Source of the DNA: Voacanga thouarsii
Lineage: Eukaryota; Streptophyta; Magnoliopsida; Gentianales; Apocynaceae
Assembly (NCBI GenBank): GCA_026120185.1
Contig: JANUWF010003366.1
Span: 124,001 to 188,000, forward strand
Length of the DNA stretch: 64,000 bases
Reading direction: 5' to 3'
This document shows positions 1 to 11,119 of the stretch, piece by piece (positions within the stretch are counted from its first letter, which is position 1; each line of letters opens with the position of its first letter). A model generated the notes under the pieces. It was given only the letters and a program-made list of their open reading frames with translations, was not told the origin of the DNA and did not search any database. The translations under genes were made by a program, and so were the position numbers.

Positions 1-173
1 CTGTTTAGCTACAATTTTACTTTATTTTATCCCTAAAATCTGAAATAATTCACAAAATACCTTTCCAAGGGTACAATCTCAAATATGAAGGAATATGACC
101 AGTTATTGCACAAAATGTATCACAAAATGGCCTCAAATAACTAGAAAATATATGTCTAATTTAGGCCCTATCA
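1..173 (-). mobile_element. ATHa: Athila-like gypsy LTR, cut by window start
   Basis: This piece carries the words shared by the other minus-strand ATH LTRs: an ACCTTTCCAAGGG-like stretch, a CACAAAATGTATCACAAAA block, CAAATAACTAG, and the terminal GGCCCTATCA at 164-173. Read on the minus strand, the terminus is TGATAGGG, the start of an ATH LTR. The rest of the LTR lies left of the window. It abuts a second, more diverged LTR of the same family, so it probably inserted into it. Whether it is a solo LTR or an element end cannot be told from here. Confidence 0.8.
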
Positions 174-697
174 TGCCCCTTGATTGATGAATCTTCTTTT
201 TTGTGATTGATAGAAATCTTTTATCGTTGGACTTATACGTTTTCCTTATATTTTTCTTATATTTATAAGCCCCATTGATACCAAAATTTATGGCTTGAGA
301 AGTTTGGTCCAGGTAGAATTCAGAAATTATCAAAACCCTTTAGAAGATACTAAGTTCGCGTGAAAATAGAATTCCACTGCCTCTGGACAGTGTTGACCCG
401 GCGCCTGGTCATTTCGGCCAGCCCGATGCCAGGTTGCCTCTGGATTTCAACTAGAGTTGCTCTGTTATTCCAGAACTGACCTGGCACTGGGTTGGGTAGC
501 TTGGGCGGGCTAGGTTGTTACTAGATGTGCACAACTTTGCTCAAAATCTTCTAATTCGCGCACATATTCATCAAGAACACTTTCCACAAGCAAATCAAAT
601 AAGATGAAATACGCCTAGTTATGTCATCAAATGTACCTCAAATTATCCTCAAAATAACTAGGAATAAACATGTAAATTTCTCAAAAAAAACTCATAC
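174..697 (-). mobile_element. ATHb: older Athila-like LTR fragment
   Basis: This aligns by eye with the U3/R part of the ATHc solo LTR. It shares a TATTTATA box complement at 260-267 next to AAGCCCC, a TTTATGGCTTGAG block, a GC-rich stretch with GGCGCCTGG at about 399 and GATGCCAGG, then AAATACGCCTAGTTATG and CAAAATAACTAGGAA. The usual CCCCTATCA terminus is degraded, so the right edge is approximate. No target duplication is recognisable. It has no coding capacity. Confidence 0.65.
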
Positions 698-1051
698 ATA
701 AAGTTTTCATGAATTGCAAGGATTTACCTTGATCCAAGCAATGGTCAATATTCCTAACTTAGTGATGTTGTCCTCGACCTCCAATATCCACGATGTCTAT
801 CACACAAATTATACAAGTGTCAAATTTCTGCATGAGTTCTCAATAAAGTATCCTAATCCCAATTACAATCCTAGTTCAACTATGTCAACAACTTATATGC
901 CTAGGTTCAGAACCCCTAATCACATGTTCCCAATCACAAATTAACAAAAATATCTCAATTAGATATCAAATAATACATAAGAATATCAAGAACATAAACT
1001 TAGTAATTCATGCAACATAATTACTCAAATGTTCAAATAGAACTCAAGGAA

Positions 1052-1141
1052 TTTCCTTTCATGAAATCTCATTTTCAAATGTAAGCTGTTTTTGTAAACA
1101 AATTCCAAGAAGCATAGGTTGTGATCTTTATCACAAAACAC

Positions 1142-1191
<50 letters not shown>

Positions 1192-1313
1192 ATTTCCTTT
1201 CATGAAATCTCATTTTCAAATGTAAGCTGTTTTTGTAAACAAATTCCAAGAAGCATAGGTTGTGATTTTTATCACAAAACACCCATATGTTGTGATTTTT
1301 ATCACAAAACACC

Positions 1314-1318
<5 letters not shown>
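1052..1318. repeat. Direct duplication of about 96 bp separated by TA microsatellites
   Basis: A block starting TTTCCTTTCATGAAATC occurs at 1052-1147 and again at 1193-1289, almost identical. A third partial unit (GTTGTGATTTTTATCAC) lies at 1289-1312. The copies are separated by a TA run (1144-1190) and followed by another (1313-1347). Each unit also contains the small inverted motif GTGAT..ATCAC. This looks like local slippage or unequal exchange between TA tracts inside the CHR1 LTR. Confidence 0.9.
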
Positions 1319-1346
<28 letters not shown>

Positions 1347-2434
1347 TTCCCCAAATGATTCCAAAATTTTATGTAACAAACATAAACATTTATATGCATT
1401 TGATTTCTATCAAAATCCCCAACAAACTATGGCTCAATCAAAACCAGAAAATTCTGTTTTGCACCATTCAATATTGCGACAAATAGAGTAGAAATTTGTT
1501 CAAGAAAGAAAGCTAAACATTTTCCCAAACTTTTAAGTATTTAAAAGAATAATAGGTACTATAATAGCAACCCAAATCCCCTTTAAAATCGTGTACAAAA
1601 TCTGTACAAAAGATAGCTCCAAAATAGAGTATCACAACAACAAGAAATTGACACTTCTAGCATGATTGTTTTCCAAACATTTTGCAACTTATCCTCATGG
1701 TTTCCAGCTTGAAATCTCATTCAAAAAGATTTATATAACATCAAAGAATCATGTCATACAAGTTCCAACAATCATTCAATCAAAATAACACAATTCTAAG
1801 CCACGGAAGTTCCATATTATACATAGAAAATTTCCAGCGAATAGATCAAGTTTCTTAAGAACAAAAGATAGGTTCTAATACATCATTTCTATGGAAAATA
1901 AGCTTCATAATATTTATAAGACGTACTAGAAACTTAAAAAACTAAGCCCTCATAAAAAACACTCAAAATTTATACACAATTCCACCATAAAATTAGCATG
2001 AAAATAATTCCAGCACATATTCTCTATTTTGGAAGGTGTAAAAGATGGTTCTTTCAAACTTAAATCTCCATAAAAATCAATACATTAAAGCATATACTTA
2101 TAAAAGAAGCTCATTAATCAAAATCTATACCAAACCTATTCAAAATACACAAAAAAGATCAATCTTTTTGTAACTCAAAATTTCTAGCAAACATCAAGAA
2201 ATTCTAGCTGCCATGAAGGAAGAAGAAGATGAAATTTTTTATTTCATTTCTTGAAGAACTTATTGAATAGCTTTGAGAATAAAAATGGAGCAGCTTTATT
2301 CTTCACAAACATGGCTAGGGTTCTTAGTTAACTGAAGACAATCAAATTAGTGAAAGTGGGGGGGAGAGAGAGTATCTGCCAAGTCTAGAATAGGGAATGG
2401 AAAGAGACTAAGTTTAGGGAAAAGTTTGCTTAGG

Positions 2435-2438
<4 letters not shown>

Positions 2439-2470
<32 letters not shown>
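2439..2470. repeat. (GA)n microsatellite
   Basis: This is an uninterrupted GA dinucleotide run inside the CHR1 LTR. On the element's own (minus) strand it is a CT-rich tract. CT/GA tracts also occur in the CHR2 LTR (39841-39870). Confidence 0.95.
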
Positions 2471-2472
<2 letters not shown>

Positions 2473-3095
2473 TGGACGGCTAGGATTAAAGATAGATTAG
2501 GGTTTTTGGGCATTCTTGCAAGGCAAGTCTTAGGGTTTATGAGCTTATTGTTGGTATAACTCAGCCATGCAATCAGATAGTGCAGTAGAAATAAAACTGA
2601 GGAAACCTCCCGAAGATCTCTAATATATGAAGAACGGATGCAAGAAAGGATTGAAAAAATTGCCTACAAGGGAATCTCTGTAAACAAAAAAATTTCTTCT
2701 CCATTGAAGGCGCGATCCAGCAGGAGTCTAATTGCTTGTTAGAAACAAGCCTTACCATGATAATCCAAGATAAGGCACTGGAGTCCAAGTGTATGGCTCC
2801 TTCTAGTAGTAATCCACACAAGGATATTACTCGAGCTTCACGGGGATTCTGTGCTACCAGAATAATTTCGATGACTAAGGTTCAGGTGTTTCAAAAATAG
2901 AAGAAGAAGACGAAGTGGAGAGCTGGTTTTTTCTTTCTTTTGAAGAAAAACTCTACGTGTACATCCAATCAATAAAAAATCACGGCATGTATATCAAATA
3001 TAGCATTCCTATTTTTTGTAACTAGAATCCACAATGAATATGGATTCTTTAATTATCAATTATTTTGTAATTATTAATATTTACAATATGGCCCT

Positions 3096-4652
3096 TTATG
3101 CATAAATTTTAGGTATATAAAATCATCAATTTTAAAAACATCCATAAATCAAGTTTTAATTAAAACATTAATTCCAAAATATATATGTGTGAGTATGCTC
3201 ATCGCAAGTATAGTATAGGAAATTAAAAAATATCAATCCTCAAAGGAATAAGTACACACTAATCACTTTTCATTCATTGTTTAATCGACCCAAATAAAGT
3301 GAGAAAATAATAAAAAGAAAAACAAAGAAATATATACAACTCAAGGATGTAAGTTTATGCAATTTAGACACGTATCACAATTAATTATCATCTTGGCATC
3401 AGCAAGGAATGCACAGTAAAATTTAATCCTTTGTCAAGTCATGAATTTACTTAGTTAAATTCCACTTCGTTTGTCAATCCATGGAATTCTATATTTTGAT
3501 TCATATGAATAGATTTGTCAATCAAGCTAACATAGCCAAAACATGCATTAAGCTCATCATTCATATCTTGATTCAATTAGCAAATTTGTCAATCAAGCCA
3601 TCATAACCAAAACATGCATGAATCTAAATTCTTTAAAAACATGAAATTAGCTAATAACCCTATGTCAACGCGAAATTAACTTAACCTTTTATCGCGTAGT
3701 TCTAAAATCCTAACTTAATCGTTCAAATCCATCAAGATTTAACAAATACGAAATCAATACAATGAAACTCCTAACATCGTTGTGTCGAAGTCAATTAGAA
3801 GAACTCACATCAATAACCAATAAAATCAAGTAATCAAATATCAAAGATGACAAAGAATTGATCAAATAACCAAATTAACGCAAAATCATGAATCTCAAAA
3901 TAATGTTAAATTACAATAAAAGCATTGAATACATCATTGCTAAAGAAAAAGAAGAGAAAGAGAAAAGAAAGCACTCATAGATAAGCCTCTTTCTTTTTCC
4001 TTGAAGACTCACTTGAACAATTCTGCTTGATTTGGGTGAACACCACATTTAACAAGAGAATTAGAATTTCTACCCCTTTAATTCACCTTTCTATGTTGTA
4101 TATATTAAACCCTTGTATTCTTTTACACTTTTATAGGCCTCTTGGATGCCAATTTCATGGCTGAGGATGTCTTGGTCGAGTAGGAGTAGGAAAATACTAA
4201 AATCATTGGATAAGCCCTAATTCCGTGTACAGAACTTCCGCCTCTGGAGCATACCTAGTGTCGGGTACCTTTGACCCACCTAGCTTCAAGTGCACTCTAT
4301 TCTTCCTCTGTTTTTAGCCGTGTCTCTTTAGCAGACAAATTGGATACGGCGCCAGGTGCACTTGCTAGACCTAGCGGCAGGCTTGTTCTGGAAAAACCCC
4401 TAAAGCTTGCACAATTTATGCTACTAGAGCAGAGTAGACCCAACGCTTGGTCCACTGGATGGGCTTAGCGCCAGGCATTCTGATTTTGTGCACTTTTTAC
4501 TTGATTTTAACTTAAATATGCACATATTTGCCCAAAACACCTTTTACAAGAAAAATGTCAAATAGGAAGGAATATGCTTAGTTATTACAACAAATATATC
4601 TTAAAACACCCTCAAATAACTAAGAAAGGAATGGTGATTTTAACCCCTATCA
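3096..4652 (-). mobile_element. ATHc: Athila-like solo LTR with GCCCT target duplication
   Basis: The right end CCCCTATCA (minus-strand start TGATAGGGG) and the left end (degraded TGATGC, now TTATGC) match the ATH LTR limits. GCCCT flanks it at 3091-3095 and 4653-4657. Its length of 1,557 bp equals that of the ATHe LTR. It contains the family's minus-strand TATA box (complement CTTTTATA at 4128-4135), the GC-rich GGCGCCAGG region near 4351-4480, and the Gln/Asn-rich-looking AT stretch of the R/U5 part. There is no internal region. It sits in COP3a. Confidence 0.9.
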
Positions 4653-5771
4653 GCCCTTAAATTATAACTAATTCTAATTCGACCATAACGACTTCTTCTT
4701 TTCACAATCAATCCTGTAATGTTATCAAATAACATCTTGAGTTCATAATCCTTTATTGTGTGTGACCTATTAGGTTTCCCGATCTATTGGTAGTGAAATA
4801 TGAATAATCCAAACATTTTAAGATTAATAATCCTTAATAATTTAGAATTAACTTATTAATTCTAATTAGGATTAATTTAGTAATTCTCTAATTAATAAAT
4901 CCATATTCAGCAAATTATGAGCAGTATCTAGCAACACATCACGACCACCCATAAGTCTAGAAAATCAAGTGGCTTGACACGAACCTTTCAATAACAAACA
5001 ACAGTGCAATAAACCCCTTTCACTATACAATATCTCATTCGATTTGGAGTACGGGATTAGTGCCAACTCCTTACAGAATAATAGATTAATTCTGACCTGA
5101 ATATTTAGTACTTATTCCTAGAATCCACTACTCATCATATGTATGAATTAGAACCATTTCCAATACACAATCGCCTTGGCCAAATATTTCTCAAGTAGCG
5201 ATTCCTATAAGTGGCCGTGAGATATTCATCCCTACTATTAAGAGTGGTGAATCCTTTATTGATCATCTCAACTACTTTCATTTGCTTCATGTTGTACCCA
5301 ATATCCATTCTATATGCAGTCTTGTTAGGATTCCAGAGATTGGAGTCAAAGTCCAACAGTTGGCAAATAAAGTACATTGGAGATCTCAAGTCTAAAGATA
5401 CCTGCATATTTGCTATAATAAGATTCTATCACTAACACTAAATAGTTATCTTTGTAATCATCTCATAGTTAGGTCATCCAATATATTTATTTTGGTAACT
5501 TACATCCACACATTAACTTTGTGCATCACAATACTCACGGATGTGAGAACCACGGCCTGATCAAATCTAGAAGTATAACACGAGCTAGTCTTAACGCATT
5601 AATAATGTCCTATTTTATTTATACTATGACTAGGGATAATTGAAGTACAAACATTATCTAGTGTAGTAGGAACCTCATATCATGATTTCTATCAAGATTT
5701 TCTTAACACGGTGTGGTACTTGGGACTTTATCTAATAGTTATATTCACATAAAATAAAATGAAAGATAAAT

Positions 5772-6736
5772 TGATGGGATTTCTATATCACAATAACGAT
5801 TATTGTAGCAAAAACTAAGAAATCCAAGCCCCAAGATCACAAGCATGTGATTTAAAACAAGTTTAACAAGGAATAAAAGGTAACGATTTTACCTTTCTTT
5901 GTGCATCTAAAAAACAAGAATTTCCTTCTTCTTGTCTGACGATTGTGGCACGATCTAGCAATCCTCTTGATCAAACACCACGAGAGTCGAATGTCCAACC
6001 ACTACAATCACATTGTGTGATTATCTCTAACAGAAATCCACACGGAGGATCACTCTCAAGCACAAAGATGTTTCTGTGCTAGCAGAAATCAAGAATGGCG
6101 GCTAGGGTTTTTGCAAAAAAACAAGAGAGAGAGAGAGAGAAGAAGAGAAGGGTTTTAGAGAGTGTTGTTGCTGTGAATAGCTATCTACCTCAGGAATCGT
6201 GTATATCTCTCATATAACACGAAAAGGATGAAAAACCTTCAATCTGAGAATTCTAAAACAATAAGAATTCTCTAATTGTAATTGGAACCATTAAGTTTTC
6301 ACAATTACAACTTAGCCCCAAAATTATAACTAATTATAATTTCGCCACAACTACTTCTCTTTCTTGTAATTAACCCTACTATGTTATCAAATAACATCTT
6401 GAGTATACAATCCTCTATTGTGTGTGACCTATTAGGTTTCCCAGTTAATTGGTAGTGAACATGAATTCATTCAAACATCTTTGAGATTAATGATCCATAA
6501 TTAATTAGAATTAATCATATTAATTCTAATCAGGACTGGTTTATTAATTCATCAATTAATAAACCCATATTCCGCAGATCATGAGTGGTATCTAGCAATA
6601 TATCATGACCACCCAAGAGTCCAAGAAGTCAAGTGGCTTGACATGAACCCTTCAATAACAAACTTCAGTGCAATTAACTCCTTTCACTATACAATATCTC
6701 ATCCGGTCTGGAGTACAGAATTAGTGCCAAACTCCC

Positions 6737-6784
<48 letters not shown>

Positions 6785-7547
6785 TTTGGCCCGAAAATAA
6801 TAGTACTTGTACCAGGAACCCACTACTCTAGATGTGTATCAATTGGAACTGTTTCCAATACACAGTCGCCTTGGCCGAGGACTTCTCAAGTAGTAATTCC
6901 TACAAGTGGCCGTGAGATATTCACCCCTACTATTAGGAATGGTGAATATTTTATTGACCTTCTCAACTACTTTCGTTTACCTTACAATGTACCAAATATC
7001 CATCCTATAGGTAGCCCTCGATCTGGTTTTAGAGATTGGAATCAAAGCACAATGCTTAACAAACAAAGTACCTTGGAGATCTCAAGTATAAGGATACTTG
7101 CACATTTGCTATATTGAGATTATATCACCGGCACTAAATAGTTATCCATGTGATTATCTCACATCTAGGTCATCTAATCTACTTATTCTATTAACAAGCA
7201 TCCACGTATTAACTTTGAGTATCTCAATACTCATGGAAATGAGAAACACCACCTGATCAAATCTAGAAGTCTAACCCAATGTAGTCTTAATGCATTAATA
7301 ATGTCCTCTCTCATAATTACTACGACTAGGGATTATTTAAGTACTAACACTATACAGTGTAGTAGGAATCTCATATCATGATATGTATTATGATTTCTTT
7401 AACACAGTGTTGTACTAGAGACTTTATCTAATAGTTATTTTACACAAAATTAAACAAAAGATACTGTAAGATAAATAATGCCTTTTATTAAATAAAATGT
7501 GTCATATACAATGTACAAGTGCATGCCTCTAGGGCATAACACTAACA
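5772..7547 (-). mobile_element. COP3b: Angela-type copia solo LTR with TAAAT target duplication
   Basis: This is a complete 1,776-bp LTR running (minus strand) from TGTTAGTGTTATGCCC at 7547 down to 5772. TAAAT repeats at 5767-5771 and 7548-7552. It is inserted in COP3a, an older LTR of the same family, so one COP3 copy landed inside another and both then collapsed to solo LTRs. It carries a TA microsatellite at 6741-6782 and an AG-rich leader near 6121-6150. No coding sequence is present. Confidence 0.92.
6741..6782. repeat. (AT)n microsatellite in COP3b
   Basis: This is a pure AT run of about 42 bp. The other COP3 copies lack it at the same site: 4653-5774 has TTACAGAATAATAG there, and 34660-34690 has CCAGAATATTATT. 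It therefore expanded after this copy inserted. Confidence 0.95.
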
Positions 7548-7630
7548 TAAATAATTTCTTATATTATTAATTAAATGTGTTATATAAAAAGTACAAGTGA
7601 TTGCCTCTAGGGTATAACACTAACACTTAT

Positions 7631-8164
7631 GAGTTGCAGCAATGTAAGTGTAATAATGGAAAAATATGTTTATAGAATACTAGAGTTAAGGTAATGTAAA
7701 GCCTTTATAATAAGTCTTGTATTGATCAAGATTTCTAGTGGGTCAAGAGTTTAACTCACACTTTTTAGATTTGTTAAACAATTTTCTAAAATAATTTTTT
7801 TCTTTGAAACTATGTTCTTATTACAAATTAGGGCCTAGATTTTATAGAAAATACTCATGAGTTCTTTTGAAAACCAAAAACTGAATTTTCCTCATAAAAG
7901 ATATATTTTCTTTCCAAAGTAATTTGAAATAATAAGTTTTAGTAACTAATAACTCAATCTATATCATAAAATTAATCATCACCTACAAGACATTATTAAA
8001 TATGCATAAATCATTCACAAAAATTCACAAGCATGCTTTAAGATAAAAGACCGCAAAACATGCAAGACATATAAGTATGCCCTTAGCAATTATTGCCATA
8101 TAAAAGGCTCAATGAATACATATTCACTTCCTAATCCCAATGAAAATGGGTGGGGTGTTATACA
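7631..8164 (-). mobile_element. CHR1 3' LTR, outer part ending at the LTR start
   Basis: This is a continuation of the CHR1 LTR after the COP3a insertion. On the minus strand the LTR starts TGTATAACACCCC at 8164, the typical chromovirus TGTAACACCCC-like start. It is immediately preceded (8165-8176 on the plus strand) by a purine-rich tract and the pol C-terminus, so this is a 3' LTR. Confidence 0.75.
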
Positions 8165-8460
8165 CCCTTCCACCTTAAAGGAATTTTGTCTCTTGAATTA
8201 CCTAACATCTTACCTTATAATAAATCTGGATATTTACTCCTTATCCATTCTTTGATTTCCTATGTGGCATCCTAAATCTCTTGATGTTTCCATGAGAACA
8301 TTCATTGCACTCAATTTACTCAAAATTTGTCGATTAGTATACTTTCCAACAAAGAAATTAGGCACAAAAATTGATATCTTTCACAAAATTTTAGATTTCC
8401 TAATTGAAAATAATTAAAATTATTTAAAATTTTGACACACAAGACAATATCACTATAACT
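8165..8460 (-). pseudogene. CHR1 pol C-terminus (chromodomain tail) and polypurine tract
   Basis: Translating the minus strand from about 8320 down to 8205 gives an SWKH..DAT-EIKEWIRSKYPDLL-stop pattern. This is the end of the integrase chromodomain-like tail of Tekay/Del chromoviruses; compare CHR2, which ends ATWESEEWVKWKYPERK. One conserved Trp codon reads as a stop and there are other stops, so it is dead. Between the stop and the LTR lies the family's GACAAAATTCCTTTAAGG-like spacer and a GGTGGAAGGG polypurine tract at 8165-8176. Upstream pol has been separated by COP1. Confidence 0.75.
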
Positions 8461-8474
8461 GTTTGCAACAGTAG

Positions 8475-8885
8475 ATGTTGAGAGTTTAACAGAGTTACCT
8501 GAGGTTGCAATATTTGCAGTTGTCGTTGTTGATAAGCCTGATAGACTAAACTGGCTGGTCTAGAAAGTTCTTGTGCTTGTAGTATATGTCCGACAAGTTC
8601 TTCATTGTGGCTTCTCCACCATATTGAGAGTTATTTAGGTAGTTAGGGTTTTTTTTTATGTAAACGAGAGAGATAGAGTGAATATCTCTCAATAGAGATT
8701 GAACTAATATTAGTCTTTGTTAGTTTTGAGTCATGTCCCTTGCTTTCTTGTGGAACTACCCTCAACTTTCCTCTTAAAAAAAAAAAAAAAACCCTAGTTC
8801 CAAAGACTGTGATTAGTATATAATCTTCAACACTATCAGTTTTGTAGAGTTTAATTCTCATCACACTTTCTTCATATTCCTAACA
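8475..8885 (-). mobile_element. COP1 3' LTR (left edge uncertain)
   Basis: On the minus strand the sequence TGTTAGGAATATG begins at 8885, directly after a purine-rich tract (AAAAAAACTGGGATA complement, 8886-8900) and about 100 bp after the COP1 reading frame ends. That is the expected position of a 3' LTR. The left end is not certain. TGTTGAG at 8475 is the best candidate before recognisable CHR1 pol sequence starts. The segment holds a 17-bp A/T run and no gene. Confidence 0.55.
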
Positions 8886-9317
8886 TATCCCAGTTTTTTT
8901 ATAAAAAAAATTCAACTATTTCTAAAACAAAATAAAGAATAGCAAGAAAAACTGTTATATAGAGGCTTGATATAACTGTAGCTTTTGCTGAAAAAGTCCC
9001 AATGCTATTCACAATTCTTTAAACTACATAGCATCAAGAGGTCTTTTAAAGATATATGCCAATTACTTCTTTGTAGAAATATATTCTATCCACAAAATTT
9101 TTGGTTCCACAAACTCTCTGAGTGATGTCTTGTATCAGTATGTTTTATTCTACGTTATTGAACTGGATTATTTGATATGTGAATTGTAGTTATGTTGTTA
9201 CAATAAGTAATCAACTCCTTTTGTGCAATACCATAGTCTTCCAACATATGTTTCATCCGTAATAGTTAAGCACAACAACTTTTAAAAATAATGTATTTGG
9301 CTTCTACAGTTGACAAA
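8886..9317 (-). pseudogene. COP1 RNase H C-terminal part (Ty1/copia)
   Basis: The minus strand from about 9290 to 8985 reads as copia RNase H: EDYGI, then CNN..T.HISNNPVQ, then IKHTDTRHH, with stop codons and frame breaks. It matches the copia pattern CDN.SAI.ISKNPVQH..TKHID.RHH. The final block resembling ..KRPLDAM..FKEL is the end of pol. The reading continues on the other side of COP2 at 25873, where the LSTAEAEYIAA-equivalent motif is split at the COP2 target duplication (ACAAA). The element is not functional. Confidence 0.8.
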
Positions 9318-11104
9318 TGTTGGAAAGTATGCCCTCAAATACTATATATTATGTGTAAACATATTGCGATAAAATGTTTAATCATTTAATTGAGTTTGTT
9401 TCTTATATTTTTGCACATTTAAAGGTCCAAGTATGATAAGTAATGGTCTATGTGTTGGGTCGTTCTTGATAGTAAGGTATAGACCATGCGTACTTATCAT
9501 ACAATTAAAATTGAGTTCTCAATCATTTGATGAAATTGGGCATTTCATCAAAGTAAGACTATTATGCCATGATTTCCAATGAGGGATAGTTTATCTTAAA
9601 TCAGTGAGTAGTTCACTCACATAATAGGAATAAGCATATTTCGAATATGTAGAACTGAGCCTGTAGTAGTGGTCTCTTTTAAAGTACCATAATTATAGAG
9701 ACCAAACTATTTCTGCTACAACGTGGACGGATACCTTCATACTTAAGCGTGAGTTAGTGGTTTGGCGAAGCTAGGGTTTTATACTTTTATGGATGTTGGG
9801 TGGGATTTCTTTTTTGAGATCAATATCCTTGTATGTTGGGTGTATTACTCTAGTTAGTTAAGATAGACTCGTACAATATAGTTTCTATGCTTCACTTAGT
9901 GAAGTTAAATCACTCCCTTGTGATTGTCCAGGATAATCTAATGATTCAAGGCCCTGGGAATATGACTCTAGAATGTATGCTTTTGGATAGCTTCCAATGA
10001 TAAGCAAGTACATTCGAGTGAGTCATGGAATATCAGACTAGAGATCTAAGAATAGTAGATATCTTTGAGATGGGTGTTAGTACATTTCTCATATCTCATT
10101 GATGGGTGTTACATAGGGGGTATTTCTATCATTTTAGCTCTAGGTTGGAGATATTGCGTTAGCAATATTATTCTTAGGGTCAATATTTCTATATGGTGAG
10201 AAATGAAAATATTTAAAATGATAAAATGTAGCTATTTAAAAGTAAGGGTATTTTAGTCATTTTAGTAGCCATGAATAATGTATCTCTTTGTCCCTGGAGT
10301 AGCTCATGTTACCTTGGCATTGTTTAGACAAAATCTGGGCTTAATGCATAATTATTTGGAAGAGAAATAAAACTTATTCTAACAGTCTACTTAGAATTAA
10401 TTAATTAGTCGTAAGTTTTAATAAGGCCCATAAAAGTTAATTAATTAAGAGAATTTGGCTGAAATATATTAATTATTGGGGTTGATATATGTTGATATAT
10501 ATTATGAGTCCAATTAGAATTAATTAATTAGTCTTGGGTATTTAATGAGACACAGAAAAGATAATTAGTTAATTAAGAGGATTGTGCCAGTCTTGCGCTA
10601 ATTTTTTTTTTTTTTTTATCACAACACCTAGCCTAATTAGGCTTGATGATTTTGGCCATTAGGGCTTTGGAAGTCCGAAGGCTGGCCGAAATATGTAGGG
10701 AAAAAAACCAAGCATTATGTAATTAATTTTTAGGAGTGTGCTATCTCGTATGGTTTTCTCTTCGACGTTCTTTCTCTTCCATTTCTCTGGTAGAGTGATT
10801 TTATCCAAAAAAAGAGCTCTCACCAGGCTAATGCCTAGAGCACAGTAGAGTCATACTCTGAAAGACAAAGAGAAGAAGCTTGGAGATGCTTAATTCGAAG
10901 GAGTAGAAGATTGGAGGGAGCTCCAGTAGAACAGCAAGTGCCTCCCTCTCTCCCTCCAATGCAAGAAGTTCCAGTGCAACCCATCCTTACGTTGGTTAAT
11001 CCATGACCAATAAGAAACAGTAAGTACTCTCTCATAGATATGGCTCGAAAAATTAAAAATTTTTCGCTACATTTTTCCTTTGATAGTTTTCTACGATTCC
11101 TTCA
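9318..11104 (+). repeat. COP2 5' LTR
   Basis: It starts TGTTGGAAAGTATGCCC and ends GATTCCTTCA, with 1,787 bp between. It is followed after AC by an iMet-type primer site. Its partner is 24048-25867. Like other Angela LTRs it ends in a segment with an AGAAGCTTGGAGA word. Short runs that look open in it, such as 10835-11035, are LTR sequence and not genes. Confidence 0.92.
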
Positions 11105-11106
11105 AC

Positions 11107-11119
11107 TGGTATCAGAGAC
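11107..11119 (+). other. COP2 primer binding site (initiator tRNA-Met)
   Basis: TGGTATCAGAGAC begins two bases after the LTR. It is complementary to the 3' end of plant initiator tRNA-Met except for the A before the final C. This is the standard minus-strand primer site of copia and chromovirus elements. Confidence 0.9.

Larger units (their letters stand above)
698..2548 (-). mobile_element. CHR1 3' LTR, inner part (left of the COP3a insertion)
   Basis: This AT-rich, gene-free stretch continues at 7631 on the other side of a solo LTR flanked by CTTAT at 2544-2548 and 7626-7630. Together the two parts form the 3' LTR of a minus-strand chromovirus whose LTR start is at 8164. Read on the minus strand it contains a CAAG/GTAAATC donor-like word at 721-730, like the LTRs of CHR2-4, and a CT/GA-rich zone at 2439-2470. 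The left limit is set by ATHb, so the LTR end itself is not seen. The assignment rests on continuity across the target duplication rather than on alignment. Confidence 0.6.
2549..7625 (-). mobile_element. COP3a: Angela-type copia solo LTR, doubly interrupted
   Basis: On the minus strand the LTR begins TGTTAGTGTTATACCC (right end, 7625) and ends at 2549. The flanks are a perfect 5-bp duplication, CTTAT at 2544-2548 and 7626-7630, and no internal region is present, so this is a solo LTR. It is split by an ATH solo LTR at 3096-4652 and by a second copy of its own family at 5772-7547. Removing both inserts and their duplications leaves about 1,734 bp, close to the intact COP3b copy (1,776 bp). 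The LTR start resembles the ATGCCCTAGAGGCAA words of BARE/Angela LTRs. It lies within the CHR1 3' LTR. Confidence 0.9.

Noticed and set aside
4271..4468. 65-codon plus-strand frame
   Set aside because: It is the GC-rich patch of the ATHc LTR read in antisense and has no counterpart frame in other ATH LTRs.
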